A program made the position numbers and the translations under genes. From the NCBI GenBank assembly GCA_015680685.1, contig MNCI01008953.1, forward strand, positions 302,733 through 366,732: a stretch of DNA of 64,000 nt, read 5' to 3'. Shown in pieces: positions 1 to 12,820 of this stretch; position 1 is the first letter of the stretch; each line of letters starts with the position of its first letter. The notes below the pieces were generated by a model. That model ran no database searches. It saw only the letters and a program-made list of their open reading frames with translations, and was not told where the DNA came from. The stretch comes from Gnetum montanum. Lineage: Eukaryota; Streptophyta; Gnetopsida; Gnetales; Gnetaceae.

Positions 1-3000
1 TCTCACAATAAGACTACTTTATTGTTGCCATACTCATAAGTGAGGTAGGAATTGAACCCATAACCTCCCAACTAAGAGGTGTGCATCTTTGACATTATCT
101 TACACTCTTGAGTGCAAGGCTAAATATTATCAAAAAAATATTTTAGGTTTTAGCAACCTACTCATAAATGAATCATAATATTAGAGAGGAGCCATAGGAT
201 TGATGAGGGCACTTGTCTATTCATGGTAAATGATATACAAGGATAAGATCAAGATTTAAATTTGAGCTTTAAGGATTTGAAAACAAAGATTAGATAGAAG
301 GCATTGAAGTACATGTGGGAGCAACCATATGGGAAAAAGAAATTTTATTTGCAACAATTTAGAGGATCCTTAATAGAAATTCATACTTATTTATCTGTTA
401 TTATTTCTAAACAAAGTAAAGTAGTAATCACACATGCACTTGTAGGATCTTACTATTTGTTAATTGAAACAAGGATATGGATCAATCTTTAAAGAGAGTA
501 ATGCATTTGTAGATTTTGTATATATGCAATAGGTGGAAGATGAAGATCATATCTATCTTTTCTTTAATGCTCTTAGACTTAAAGATAGTATTCAAGTAAT
601 AACTTTGCCACACTTGTTTGAGCTAGAGATATCAACTTTAGGTCACTTTCTTGATAAGGTGTTCAAGACCCATTGTGATCATATCAAAGCCTTGTAAAAA
701 ACATTTTTGTGTCCTATAGATCTTTCATGGTTTCACAATGACATAATTAAGCATTTTCATTTCCATTTTCATATTGGTTTTAGCATATTTTTTTTTTCCA
801 ATTTTCCTTTTAAAAAAATCCAACATCCCACTCAAAATTTTATCACTTCATACAATCCTTTTGCATAGAAAATTTGAACAAAGTATGGGCATCTTTCTTA
901 CTACTTTTCTTTTTGGGTTTTTATAAAAGGAAAAGATCCTCTTGGCTAATATATATATAGCTAATAATATTCTTCTATGTAAGATATTGACCATTGGGTA
1001 TATTTACATAAGCAACTTGCTAATAGCAAAGAGGTGGATACAAGTAAAATGGAATTTTGAATATATATTGGATATTTCACTCTTTCCATAAGGGCATAAA
1101 GTGGAATAAGCCTTCTTTGTGAAGTCTTCTAATCTATCACATCACTTCCACTATTGATCACACAAAGAAGCATGTTACAAAAACAATGTCTTATAGATTG
1201 AAACCCTTTTCAAATTTGGGAGGGATTAGTAATATTAGGAGTATTAAGAAAGTGAAAACACTATAGGAGTACTTGGCTTTCATCACTTGAACCTATAATC
1301 TATTTGAGAAAAAAAAAATCTTCCAAGCAATCTTTCCTAACAAAACATAATTTATGTCATATACTTTCCTAATATTTCATCCATCACAAGACCACCATGT
1401 ACATATTGTATTTCAATTTAAAACATGAAGCATTTCCTCAAATGGTTTGAATACAAAAGATTCTTTCTTCTCCCTCTATCTTAGAAATTATTTTTTTAGG
1501 ACAATAAAAGAAAAAAAAAGATGATAAAGAAGCAAATCTTGATGAAAAGTAGATCTTACCAATTGTAATAAACCAACCTCTAATAACAACATAGCCTTCC
1601 ACCTAACAAGCCTATTATCAATCTTCTAAAGAAGTGGGTACCAAAGTTCCTTCTTCATATGATCCACAAATATAGGAAGTCCCAAATACATGGTAGGTAA
1701 TGAGTCTATTTCACATCCTAATAAAAAATATATTTTTATAAAAGTTCTTGATTAACTCCAAAATTGAATACATTTTTTTTATTTGAATTGATTCTTAAAC
1801 TAGTAGCATTAAAAAACTTTAATAGTGTTGTATGCAAGTTTTCTATAAATTATAGATTCCCATCAAAGGATAGAAAAATTGAGTATGTGTAAAAGAATTG
1901 CAATTAAAAGTTACATAGATGCTTCTAATAATATTGTCATTTCTCAATATTCTTAAGTAGAATCCCAACCACTCCATGGCTAAATCTATTTATAAAATAT
2001 ATAGGAATAAAAGCTCATCAAAACATAATAACAAGTTTATATAATAAATAAGACTTACTCATAATACAAAATATATAGGAATAAAATCTCATCAAAACAT
2101 AATAAGATTTATATGATAAATAAGACTTAGTCATAATACTAAATATGAGGTCAAAACATCAAATCTCTTTCAAGCATAATTTACATAAAAGTTTTTTTAA
2201 GTTCTTTTGGTTGCAAATAATCTTTGTTACATATTATCTCACCACATGATGTAAAAGACTAAGAAGAAATTACAATAATGGGAATCTCAACTACAAAGAA
2301 AAACACTTGGCATCATGAAAATGACATTATAAGAGCCACCAAAGAGAGATAATGATCTTGTGATTGGTTTTTGCAAATGGTCCAACCTTTTTTGCCTAGT
2401 AAGAAATAGTCAATTTGTATTTTATTTATGTTGCTCTTATATATAATTACATGTTTGACCTTTTTTTGAAAATAAGTATCTGCCATTGTAAGATTGTAGT
2501 AATGAATCTCTCATATCATTTTGCTCTCTAAATCCATATCTTTCGTGAATCCTTTTACATTCTATTCTCATAGGTCCATCCTAACCTTTAAAATCTTCTC
2601 TAATGAATATGCTTTATTGTTTAAGAATTCCTTGATTTGCTAAATCCATTGAATCTTGAATATCTTTTTAAATAGATTTTTTATTTGTAGAACATGTACA
2701 TAGCTAATGTTGATGACCATATTTCCAAGTTTATTTTTTATGTCCATAATTTAATCACTAGCACAATGAAGTGTTAGCCTAGTGGCACAAGTCTTTCTCT
2801 GGTTCCAACACCCCATAATTTAATCATCATTATAGTATAACTATATCATCTTGTCATTTGTAAATTGATCAACAATGATGGTTCCTCTATTTTGATCCTT
2901 ATTCTTTTCTGAGTAGAAAAGTTTATAATCCTTATCCAATTCTCATAGTATATATATCTTATAAATATATTCTTATAATATAGAAAGCATTGAAGCTTTG

Positions 3001-3921
3001 TAACATCCTTGGGCTACATATACATTTCATACATATGTGTGATTGCATTCTAACTTTAAATATATATGCTTTGAGGATGAGTTAATTATGAAGTTATAAA
3101 TTAACATCTTTACATTAATTTAATTCTCATGTTGAATAATCTTAAAGAAATATTAGAATTTATAATGTTAAAATATATATACATGTTATATGTTTAGAAA
3201 GTGTTATTTAAATTATTCATTGATATAGCCTTTGTAAAGAAATATTCTTGATTCTTGTTTAAAAAAAATTATGGAGGTCATATCTTGTTGTTCTATGGTA
3301 GAGAAAAATGTAATGCTGATTTTTACCATGGTTACTTGAACAAAATTTATAAGTATGTAGCTCATGGAAACTATCATCCCATCACATTATTCCAAGTAAT
3401 AATGAAAATTCGTTCTAGCTTATATAATTGACATAGAATTTTCTTTTGCATTCAACATTTTGAAAAAACTTTTAAAGTGTTTTTCTTTTGTGGAACCCAA
3501 AATAATTTGCTTCTAGGTACACTCAGAGACATACACACAACATAGTACATTATTTAAAATGACAACTTCTTACTTGCAAATTCTTGTTAGAAAATAAGCT
3601 AACTACATTAGCCACTTCTTATTAGCTTTTAACGAAGTTAGGTTATTGTTTATCTACTAGTCCTCCTACAACCCTACTTGGTAAAGTGTTTTATATAGTA
3701 GTTATCTTTAGCGATACATTTCACATTCTAACCAAATTTCTTTGTAAAAAGAATAAATACATAAACTTTAGTTTTAATCACACATTTATCATTCACAACA
3801 ATAATAAAATTTTATTTTTAAGTTTTATCTATAAGATGTAGGTTATTTATGTTCCTAAGTCTTATCAATCATAAGTTCAACCTTAGGACTTTACATTAAG
3901 ATATGTGATGAACATCTTAGT
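1..3921. other. AT-rich stretch without a recognisable gene
   Basis: This stretch is strongly AT-rich with many poly-A and poly-T runs. Only short ORFs (about 60 codons) exist and none carries a motif I recognise. A loosely protein-like stretch at about 300-700 (plus) breaks after every few dozen codons and could be an old retroelement remnant, but nothing identifies it. Apart from a weak SINE-like box pair near 2.78 kb I see no structured feature. Confidence 0.6.
2775..2813 (+). repeat. possible SINE-like Pol III A and B boxes
   Basis: TAGCCTAGTGG at 2775-2785 fits the tRNA-type A box, and GGTTCCAACACC from 2801 resembles a B box. The spacing is rather short and no A-rich tail or flanking duplication was made out. 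It is a weak candidate for a tRNA-derived SINE fragment and could be chance. Confidence 0.25.
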
Positions 3922-3929
3922 AGTCCCTT

Positions 3930-6138
3930 GACTCAACCATACGAATCACAAGTGTTCACTAGCGATCTAGTCAAATTCCATGGACTTAGACCCTAAGTGT
4001 ATTGATAGACAAAGATAGTGATGTGGGAAAATATGATCATTGTTTTCTTAGCTCTTACTTGTGGAAGCTCATTTGTATCATTAAGTGTGAGCCAAGGTAC
4101 ATGATATTTATTTATATTTTATATTTTTATTTATTTAATCTAAGTATTGAGATAAAGGTAATTAATTCGAAATTAACTACTTAACTATCTAATGATCCGT
4201 TAAGCTAACTAGCCTAAAATAAGCATTCGGGCCTACTTTTTGTATGCATCCTAAACTTGTTCTAACACTATTTTGTTACCAAGTGTCTATCGTTGAGTGT
4301 ACCAAATAGCCACTATTGGGATTATCAAGCATTAAATGGTACACTCGAAGTGGTCGTACTTATGTGTTTGTTATTAAGTGCATTAACTAACTAAGGACAA
4401 GAATGGAAAGTGCATGGAAATCAACATTAATCTATTTTAAGTGCTGCAAGGAGTTCCAAGAATCTTTTCTTTATTATCGTTACATCAATGTGTCCATGTA
4501 CAATGATGCTCGAATAAGGATCCATACAATTCCTTGAAGTCCTACTATGGGCACTCGTAAAATATTCTAACTTTGATAGAAGAAAACTGCAAGAATTTCA
4601 CTACTCTAATGACATAACGTGTCATAAATGCAGTGGGTACATGCATTTATATAGGCATGACATGACACTGCATTAATGCATCTACATTGACACATCAAAC
4701 TATGCATGGACAAGGCTATGTCAACAAGGCTACGTGAACAAGGCTATGTTGATGGGGTTGTGTTGATGGATGCTCGTCGATATAGCTAGTTGAATGATTC
4801 ATCATACCCCCACAACTGAGTGAAAACTCCTACTTGAGTGAACAAAAGTAAGATCAAGATTTTTACAAAATTAGAAAGGTATGGGATTATTGATTGACTA
4901 ACTCTGAGTGCCAAATTGTATGGAATTATAAAGTTTACAAAATTAGGTGTCCTTGACAACAAAATTAGACACCTTTACAAAAATGACAACAAGAACCCTA
5001 TGGTTGCTAAAGATGAGGTAGAGATAATATAATTTTAGGAGATGATGGCTCCTGGGGTGTTGAAGGATCTTTACCAAGCTCTAGCACTCATGGAAATGGT
5101 GGTAGCTAAGGCTAAGGCTATCCTAATGTGGTTGCTACTTTTGGTGGAACATGGAAAGCATCCAACAATTCTTTCATCCTCTCCTCCTTTGTGGATCATA
5201 CGTAGTCCACATAACTTTGTCGATGTGGGCTGGTATAGTGACATCCCACAAACAGGACATTTCCAGGAACAACTACTTGATGTTAACAAACCATATTATG
5301 AATTATTTTCATTTGACATCAAACATTTTTACTAGGTTTTGTAGCTCATGGTAATCATTCATTTGTCTAGCCAGGTTCTCAACAAGTGATTGTTGGTTAG
5401 TGAAATGGATCTTGAGAACTTCGTGCTCTGCATTGACTACCTCTAAATTTTGCTTGGTTTCTTTATGATGCTTGAACTTAGCCTCGAAAAGGAGGTATGA
5501 GCTAGCCACCTACTTCTTAAGCCTTAGCCTCACTATTACCAGCATTGCTAAGTTTGCATGTCAAAAGTTGGTAAGCTCCATGTACTCTATCATCTCTTCT
5601 ATTTTCAACTTCTTCAAGTGGATTTTTGCTTTGTTGTAGGCATTCAAGCTATCAAAGATCCACTGCCATACATTACCTCTTTATTGAAGTTGCTAGAGTG
5701 CCACATTCATCTTCACCTTGGCCAATTAAATTTCCTTCTTTGAGGAGTCCCACTTGGTCCTTGTAATGATTTTTCACCTTCTCAAACTTCAGGGCCTCCT
5801 TTTTCCAAGAAAATACCTTGATGGTCATCTTTTAATGAAGTGCCTAAACCTTCTTCATAGAGAGATTAGGATTCTCTATTGCCAACCTCCTCAAATCTAG
5901 GTTTGCCTTGATGAGCTACTCCTATTGTTGTTTTACAAACTCAATCATTTTGGCTTTTTTACTCCTTAACATTTCATAGGTGATGAATGTCGTTCATGAG
6001 GATCAAGTTTTTCTTGTAGATTTAAGCCAAGTCCTTATTGGTGTTGATGGCAAGAGCTTTTGATAAGGAAGCATCAAAGACCATCATCTCCTTCACATTC
6101 TCAGCCTCCCTTAGTTTATGCTTGATGAGCAATCCCTC
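3930..6138 (-). repeat. tandem duplication, unit 1 (~2.2 kb)
   Basis: Unit 1 of a direct tandem duplication. It starts at a block reading actcaaccatacgaa and ends at a minus-strand coding stretch near 6.1 kb. It matches unit 2 over its whole length, including the coiled-coil-like coding part (about 5.0-6.13 kb) and the non-coding part (about 3.93-5.0 kb). The two units look roughly 80% alike by eye, so the duplication is old. Confidence 0.75.
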
Positions 6139-9100
6139 TGCTCAATCATACGAACTAAAAGTGTTCACTAGTGATCTAGTCAAATTTTGTGGACTTAGCC
6201 CCTAAATGCATTGATGGAAAAGATAGTACAATGAGAGTTATAATTCTTGTCTTCTTGGCTTCACTTGTGCAAGCTCAATTATATGGTTAAGTGTAAGCCA
6301 AGGAATATGATTTTTGTTTATATTTTATATTATTTAATCTAAATGTGAAATAAAGGCATATTAACTATTTAACCAACTAATGCCTCAGTCTAAATATCCT
6401 AACATAAGCATCCAAGCCAACTTTTTATTCATATCTTGAACTCACTCTCATGCTAATGGGTTACCAAGTATCAATCATTAGGCATACCAAATAACTACTA
6501 CTAGGATTACCAAGCATTAAGTGTTCTATTCAAAGTGGTCATACTTATGTGTTATTATTAAGTTCATTAATTAACTAAAATGTGAATGCAAGATGCATGA
6601 AAAGAAACATTAATTTATTCGTAAGTGTTGCAAGGAGTTTCAAGAATCTCATCTTTATTACTATCACATCAAAGTGTTCAAGTACATGGATGCTTGAATA
6701 AGGATCCATACAATCCTTTAAGTCCTACTACAAGCACTTAGAAAATTTTCTAACTCTTGGCTTGGAAAACTACAAGACTCTAGCTAGGCTAATGACTTAA
6801 CATGTCATTAATGTAATAGGTACATGCATTTATATAGGCAAGATTAAACATTACTTTGATGCATCAAATCATGTGTCAACAAAGCTTCATCAATGGGGCT
6901 ACGTTAACAAGGTTGCATTTATGGGTAGGTTGCATTGATGCATGCCCATTGATGTAGCTAATTACACAACTCATCATACCCCCACAACTGAGCAAAAACT
7001 TGTCCTTAAGTAAACAAAAGTAGGATCGAGCTTCTTACAAAATTGGAAAGGTATGGGATTATTGATTGACTAACTCTAATGGATTGAATTTAAGTGTTGA
7101 ATTTTACAAAATTACAAAATTACAAAAATGGGTATCCTTGACAATAAAATTGAACATCCTTACAAAAATGGATTGCAAGAACCCTTTGGTTGTCGAAGAT
7201 GAAGTGATGATCAAAAAGTGCTACGAGGTGGAGGCTCCTAGGATGCTGAAGGACCTTCACCAAGCTCTGGTGCTCATGTTGGTGGTGGTGGCTATGGCTA
7301 AGACTATCTTGTTGCAACTCCTGCATTTGGTGGAAGATGAAAAGCATTTAGTAATGCTTTCATCTTCTCCTCCTGACTCTATGGATCATACACAGTCCAT
7401 GCAACTTCATCAATATGGGCTGGTACAGGGACGTTCCATGGACATGGCATTGTAAGGAATAAATCCTTGATGTTGAAAAAACATGCTACAAATTGTTTAT
7501 GTTCAATATTGAATGTCTTTGCTTGGTTCCATAGTTCATGGTAGTTATTCATTCTTCTACCTAGGTTCTCAACAACTACTTATTAATATGTGAAATAACT
7601 CTTAAAACTCTAAGCTCAACATTGGCTATTTCCAACTTTTGCTTGGTATCCTCATGATGCTTAAACTCAACCTCATAAAGGAGGTGTGAGCTGGTCACCT
7701 GCTTCTCTAGTTCAAACCTTGGCCTTCCTACTATCAACATCATCAAGTTTGCATATCAGAGGTTGGTGAGCTCCATATATTTAGTCATTTCTTTTATCTA
7801 CAAATCCTTTAGGTGGATTTCTATCTTGTTGCAGGCATTCAAGCCATCAAAGATTAACTTCTATACATCATCTCTTTGCTGGAGGGCCTCGTTCATCTTT
7901 GCCTTGGCCAATTGAATTTATTTTTCATTCAACTTTTTGAAAAACCCCACCTAGTCCCTGTAATGATATTTAACTCTTTCGAATTTTAGAGCCTCATTTT
8001 TCCATGCAGTTACCTCAATGATTGTTTTTTGGCAAAGCACTTGGACTTCCTCCATCGATATATTTCTATTTGTGGCTATCAAGCTACTCAAATCCAAGTT
8101 TACCTTAGTGAGATACTCCTACTGCTATCTCACAAATTTGATCATATGGTCTTTTTGCTCATCAACATTATGTAGGTGATGAATGTCCTTAGTAAGGTCC
8201 AAGTTCTCCTTGTAGACTTGCACCAGGTTCTTATCGGTGTTAATGATAAGGGCTTCTGATAAGGATGTGCCAAAGACTATCATCTCCTTAGCATTCTTAG
8301 CCTCCTTAAGTTTGTTTTGAAGCTGTAGAAAAGCTTCATCCCTTGTGATGGCTTAACTAAGAATGGTGGGATTAACAAGATGGGCTCTCAATTCTACAAC
8401 CTTGATAGCTAATGAACGATTTTTGGTAATGGTTGTCTTGAGTTGGACATTGGTGATGATGAGCTTTTCCTTAGTCTCTAGAAACTCCAATTGGGTTGTA
8501 GTGATATCTTTTGGGAGATCAAAGATCTATAGAAGTGGTTGCTTGGTTCCCACCAGTCAGTCTAACACTTCCTCATGTTGGGCTATACTAAGCTTCTTGC
8601 TCCTCATTCCTATAGAAGCCCACACATCCTTAAGTACAACTATGTCTAGCATGTCCACTATAGGAGAGTTGAGTGCTTTTGCCACTTGATCAACCACCAT
8701 CTCTTTTGCTATTTCTTGCCCATGGTGCTACATTACCAAGATAGTGGTCCCCTTGCCTTCCTCTAGGCACACTAAGAAAGTTGTAGCATTCCAAAAGAGT
8801 TTTGGGAACTCCTGTTGTTTAGGAATGAACACCATAACTTCTCAAGAGTTTAGATTCATTTTTATGTGTGCCTATATTCGTTGGGTTGAAAAGAGTAGGG
8901 TAGTCTCCTCTAGCTACCTTATTGAATAGGTTACTTTGTTGAGATGGCTCAATGCTAGCTGATAGACCAATGGTTCCTCACCATTTGCCTCTCCTTATTG
9001 TTGTTGTAGCAGTTTCACAGAGTTTCCTCATGTGTTTGAAAAATACATGAACCTTTGGTATGGTCTCATTGGCAAGTGGTGGTGGTGGCTGCTCCTCCCC

Positions 9101-9640
9101 TAATAGCTTAGCAGGTGCCTTATCCTTCGTCATCTCCTACATTGGCATAATGGGCTATGCCTCCTCTTTTGTAATGTTTGCAAATTAAGCATGGGAAGCG
9201 TAGTGTCTTCCTTCCTCACTCATTTTCTTTGAAGCACTTCTCGATCTCAAGAAAGATCAGATGAAGGATGTTGATAGAGAATTTTCTACTTAAAGCGATG
9301 CATGCATGCGTGGAGAAGGTAGTGACCTTGTTGGGCCTCACTATTGTATTTAGGTGATAGTCTGCAATTTTAACATAGGCCTTTTTTTCCTTGGTGAGTG
9401 CACTATACTCCTTATGGTTTATCCCATAGCATCATTGGGCCCATTCCTTTTTGGCATTGGGGTCCACTTGTGTGGAAATTTTCACCAATGTTGCCCCTTT
9501 GTCAAGCAAGCTGAAGGCCTCCATAATGGCCTCAACTGAGTAAGAGATGCTTATGTCCTTTATCTTTACTGTGGCATCTCCTTGCTAGTTTTTTTAGAAG
9601 AGATAGGTTTCTCCCATGTACCATTTTTCATTTGAAGAGA
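5000..9640 (-). pseudogene. decayed coiled-coil coding region, function unknown
   Basis: Read on the minus strand, several frames give protein-like text interrupted by stops and frameshifts. The upstream part (about 9.2-9.64 kb) reads as a mixed globular segment. The downstream part (about 7.5-8.3 kb, repeated at 5.3-6.1 kb) is rich in K, E, L and N with heptad-like spacing, suggesting a coiled coil. I do not recognise the family. It could be an accessory retroelement ORF, since the antisense gene in element A also ends in a charged coiled-coil part, but I could not align the two. There is no intact reading frame, and the C-terminal part is present twice through the tandem duplication. Confidence 0.4.
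6139..8318 (-). repeat. tandem duplication, unit 2 (~2.2 kb)
   Basis: Second unit of the duplication, directly abutting unit 1. The coding part (7.06-8.31 kb, minus) matches 5.0-6.13 kb, and the non-coding part (6.14-7.06 kb) matches 3.93-5.0 kb. The order on the minus strand is coding part then non-coding part, so the end of one gene plus its downstream DNA was copied. Confidence 0.75.
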
Positions 9641-11929
9641 TAATGGACATGGGAGACCCCTATAATTGTGTGCAGACTTTCTCTAGCACTAACTCCAAGA
9701 AGGGACTAAAGTTAAGTTCTAGAAAAACTAAACTTTGGACCTTCTTGTAACAAATTTGTTTAGGAAAAGCTTAGTTAATGTGACCTCTAAGTTAAGCCTA
9801 GGCCTTGGTGCCTCATCCTACTACAATTAGCCTATTTATACTATGGAAATATAAAGGATAGATTCCACCTTGGGCTCCTTTCAAAGAGGTCTCATTGCAT
9901 GGGTTTTGACCTGTCCTTCTTAGGGTTATTGTGGCTGCTAGCCCCTTCGTCCCCTTGGTTGCTTCTCCCTTTGTTGGGATGGTTCTTCTCCTTATGGTTC
10001 CCTCTTTCATGCAATTTGTGATCACAAACATAACTAAGAATTAGCGTTTTCATTGTGTAATTTCTAATGTTCTTGATACCTTTCTTCTTTTGGGCAAGTT
10101 ACACTTAAGTTAGTTGTGACCATGGTAGATTGATTATTTTATTCATTTAGCTATTTGAGTTTGTTGATGAGGTTTTAACTAAGTGTAGATTAGTGATTTT
10201 TAATATCATTTTATTCATTAAACCTTGGAAAGTTACAAAAATTTCAAAAAAAATTTCATCATAAATCATAGGTTTGTGGCCACCATGATATAAAACTCAC
10301 CTCTGGTAGCTTGAAGGTTGAAGATAGAGGTGATTTGAACAAGTGGTTTGAAAGTTATGGCTTCAAGAAGGCTTTGGGCTTTCAAAAATTGCAAAAACTC
10401 CTTGTGCATTATGAGGTAAATGTGAAAATTTTGCTAAGTATCAATATGTATTTATACTAGTTTTCCCATACATTGACAAGGATGCATTGATGCATTAGAC
10501 TGTGTTAACACAACTGTAAAGAAAAAAGTTTCACATTAAAACTAAGTATGGGGAAAGAGTTTCTTGATGAAATTGGAGTCCAAAGAGAGCTAGAAAATAT
10601 TAGAAAAAGATAAATCATTGAACAGGACTTGAATTTAAGTGGGAAAATGAGATTTAGATGGAGCTTGATTGCCAAGGAGTGCAAAAATCGAATGTTTTGT
10701 GGTGGAAAATAATGGTTTTGAAGGCAAAATGACAATGAGATAAGAAGTTAAACTATCCAGACCAAGAAGTATGTAAGTGGATCCTCCCTAGAGTAGGTTC
10801 ATGACTTTAATGCACTTGCATGTCCTCATACCTAGGAGTTCATAGACCCCAAGGATGACTAATGGTCATGGATTGTTAAAAAATTGAGTCACACAAGAAA
10901 CCACCAAAGAAGTAAACATTTCAAAATGAACACATTGATTAATCATGATAGGAGGCAGTGAGGTGGTAGATGGATAGAATTGATAATGAGTGAAAGTAGA
11001 TGGAGTGGAGTTCCTTATTTTGGTTACATGAATTTTTTTGTTGAGTTGTGATTAAAATGACTTGATATTATTCCATCCTTAGTTGGAATCAAGACCATAC
11101 ACTTCCAAAAACTTTGCATTGACACATTGAGACCCTTGGACCACTTAGAGCTTATGAACACACTTAAAGATCAACCACCATTCCAAATAGAGAAGAAAAT
11201 AGAAGCAAGAAGCAAGGAGGGCCTTAGTTAGAGAGATGCCTTTAGGAATGGATGACATGTCTTTCCAGCCCCATAACCACTACTTGTAGCCCATTATTTC
11301 ATCTAAGGGGTGTGCCCTGAATTTCCATGTTTTTATTTCATGAAAACCACACCATGCAAAGACATTGCTTCCTATTGTTGGTTAATGGTAGGAATGGTGA
11401 TGAATTTATGAGAATAGCCATAAAACTTGGATGGTAGGTAGGTACAAAAGGTGATAAGTCCCCTTGAAGCCACACCCTTGTCAATTCCACTTGATTCATT
11501 TCAAGTTTGAAAGGTATCAAGGTCACAAGTTCTTTCAAAGTTGTTATTGAGAAAGGACCTCATGCTTCCAGAATGAGAGACATCATGGAGTTTAGTGGAA
11601 TGGATGGACAACATGAACTCACTACTTGGTATCATGAGAAAACCAATGTTCCATTAATCAATGTCAAAATTCAATGATGAAATCTAGACATTAAGCACTG
11701 AATTTAAATAATATAGGTTAATTAACCACAATCAATTAGCAGTTGTGTTTGGCACCAAATTCCTAATGATAATAAAGAAGAAAAAAGCATGTAAGAAAAT
11801 CCAAATACAGAAAAATATAAAAGAAATTACAAAATATTCAAGAAAATGGAAAATGTATAAAAAATGATGTAAAACAAAAAATTTGGAAAACCTAAGGAGC
11901 CACTTATAGGATGTCAGCATGGATGGCCA
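9641..11929. other. intergenic or 3' part of element C, nothing recognised
   Basis: This AT-rich stretch contains only short ORFs. It lies downstream of the element C integrase on the minus strand, so it may hold the 3' untranslated region and LTR of C. I could not find a polypurine tract plus TG boundary, nor a second copy of any LTR-like block. Confidence 0.4.
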
Positions 11930-12820
11930 TCTCCCCTATAGCTAAGTTGGACAGGAGAGATTTGAAAGATTGAGCGTGCTTGACCATTAGTTGAGGTATT
12001 AGCTCCATTGATTGTTCTGGCCTTTAGGAAAGGTTTAAGTTGTTGCATGTTGACTAGTAATCATTTATGTGGGTGATTAGGGTGATAGATCTTCATGATC
12101 CTAAATCAAAAGGTTTCATATATAATGTAAGGATCCTACCATAATGTTTGAAACTTTGTACATTGAGGCACATGCATGGGGTTCTAGTAGAACACCTTAT
12201 CTTTAGGTTGACATTTTACATTCCTCATTCTAAGGTCATGGCATTACTTGCTGTGTGCCTTATGCACTTCATTCAACAATAGGACCACTAATCTATTCTT
12301 GTCTAGCATGTTAAGATTCGTTAGTCTTTCTTTTTGAGGTAGACTTAGGTTCAAGTCAAGGTCATAGGTTGTTAAAAGTGTACAAAGCTTAGTTTAGATG
12401 GGAAGAATTGGAAGTTTCCTATACACTAACTCATAGGGAGAATACCCAATAGGAAGTTTCCATGTTAAACGATAAGCCCAAAGGGAATCATTGCATTTAC
12501 TATGCTAGTCCTTCCTATATTTACTAACTGTTCATATTAGTATTTTAGTGATTTTTCTATTAGTGATCTCAACTTGACCATTGGCTTGGGGGTGGTATCG
12601 AGTTAATTTATATTCAACCCCCAAGTGTTACATGAGTTTTCAAAAAGTGACACCAATAAAATGTATTTCATTATCTAAAATTAGTGCTCATGGTACATCA
12701 AACCTATTTACAACATGTTTTTGTACAAACTGTGTTATTGTAGAAGATGAATAGTTGGTGATGGTAGTGGCTTCAATCCACTTGGTGTAATAATCAATTG
12801 TCATAATGATGTATGCCTTG
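11930..12820 (-). pseudogene. element C integrase, core and C-terminal part (separated half)
   Basis: Minus-strand translation shows a gypsy integrase core: a DYYTKW-type stretch near 12.79 kb, LDNE in place of the usual SDNG near 12.67 kb, and YHPQANGQVE near 12.58 kb, then the WAYR and SPYELVY region near 12.45 kb. Stops interrupt the frame. It begins abruptly at the ccttg target duplication of element A. The missing N-terminal half (zinc finger) ends at the matching ccttg at 55314, so the two halves were one gene before A inserted. Integrase joins cDNA to host DNA; this copy cannot be active. Confidence 0.8.
12816..12820 (+). repeat. target site duplication of A, left copy
   Basis: ccttg directly before the TG of the left LTR; an identical ccttg follows the right LTR at 55314-55318. 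The duplicated site lies inside the integrase gene of element C. Confidence 0.9.

Noticed and set aside
1-120. Possible tRNA or SINE B box (minus, GGTTCAATTCC near 46-60)
   Set aside because: No convincing A box at the right distance and no cloverleaf; left out as a feature.
9813-10031. 72-codon ORF that reads as a basic peptide on minus and a hydrophobic one on plus
   Set aside because: Neither strand shows a start context, neighbouring exon or known motif; not enough to call a gene.
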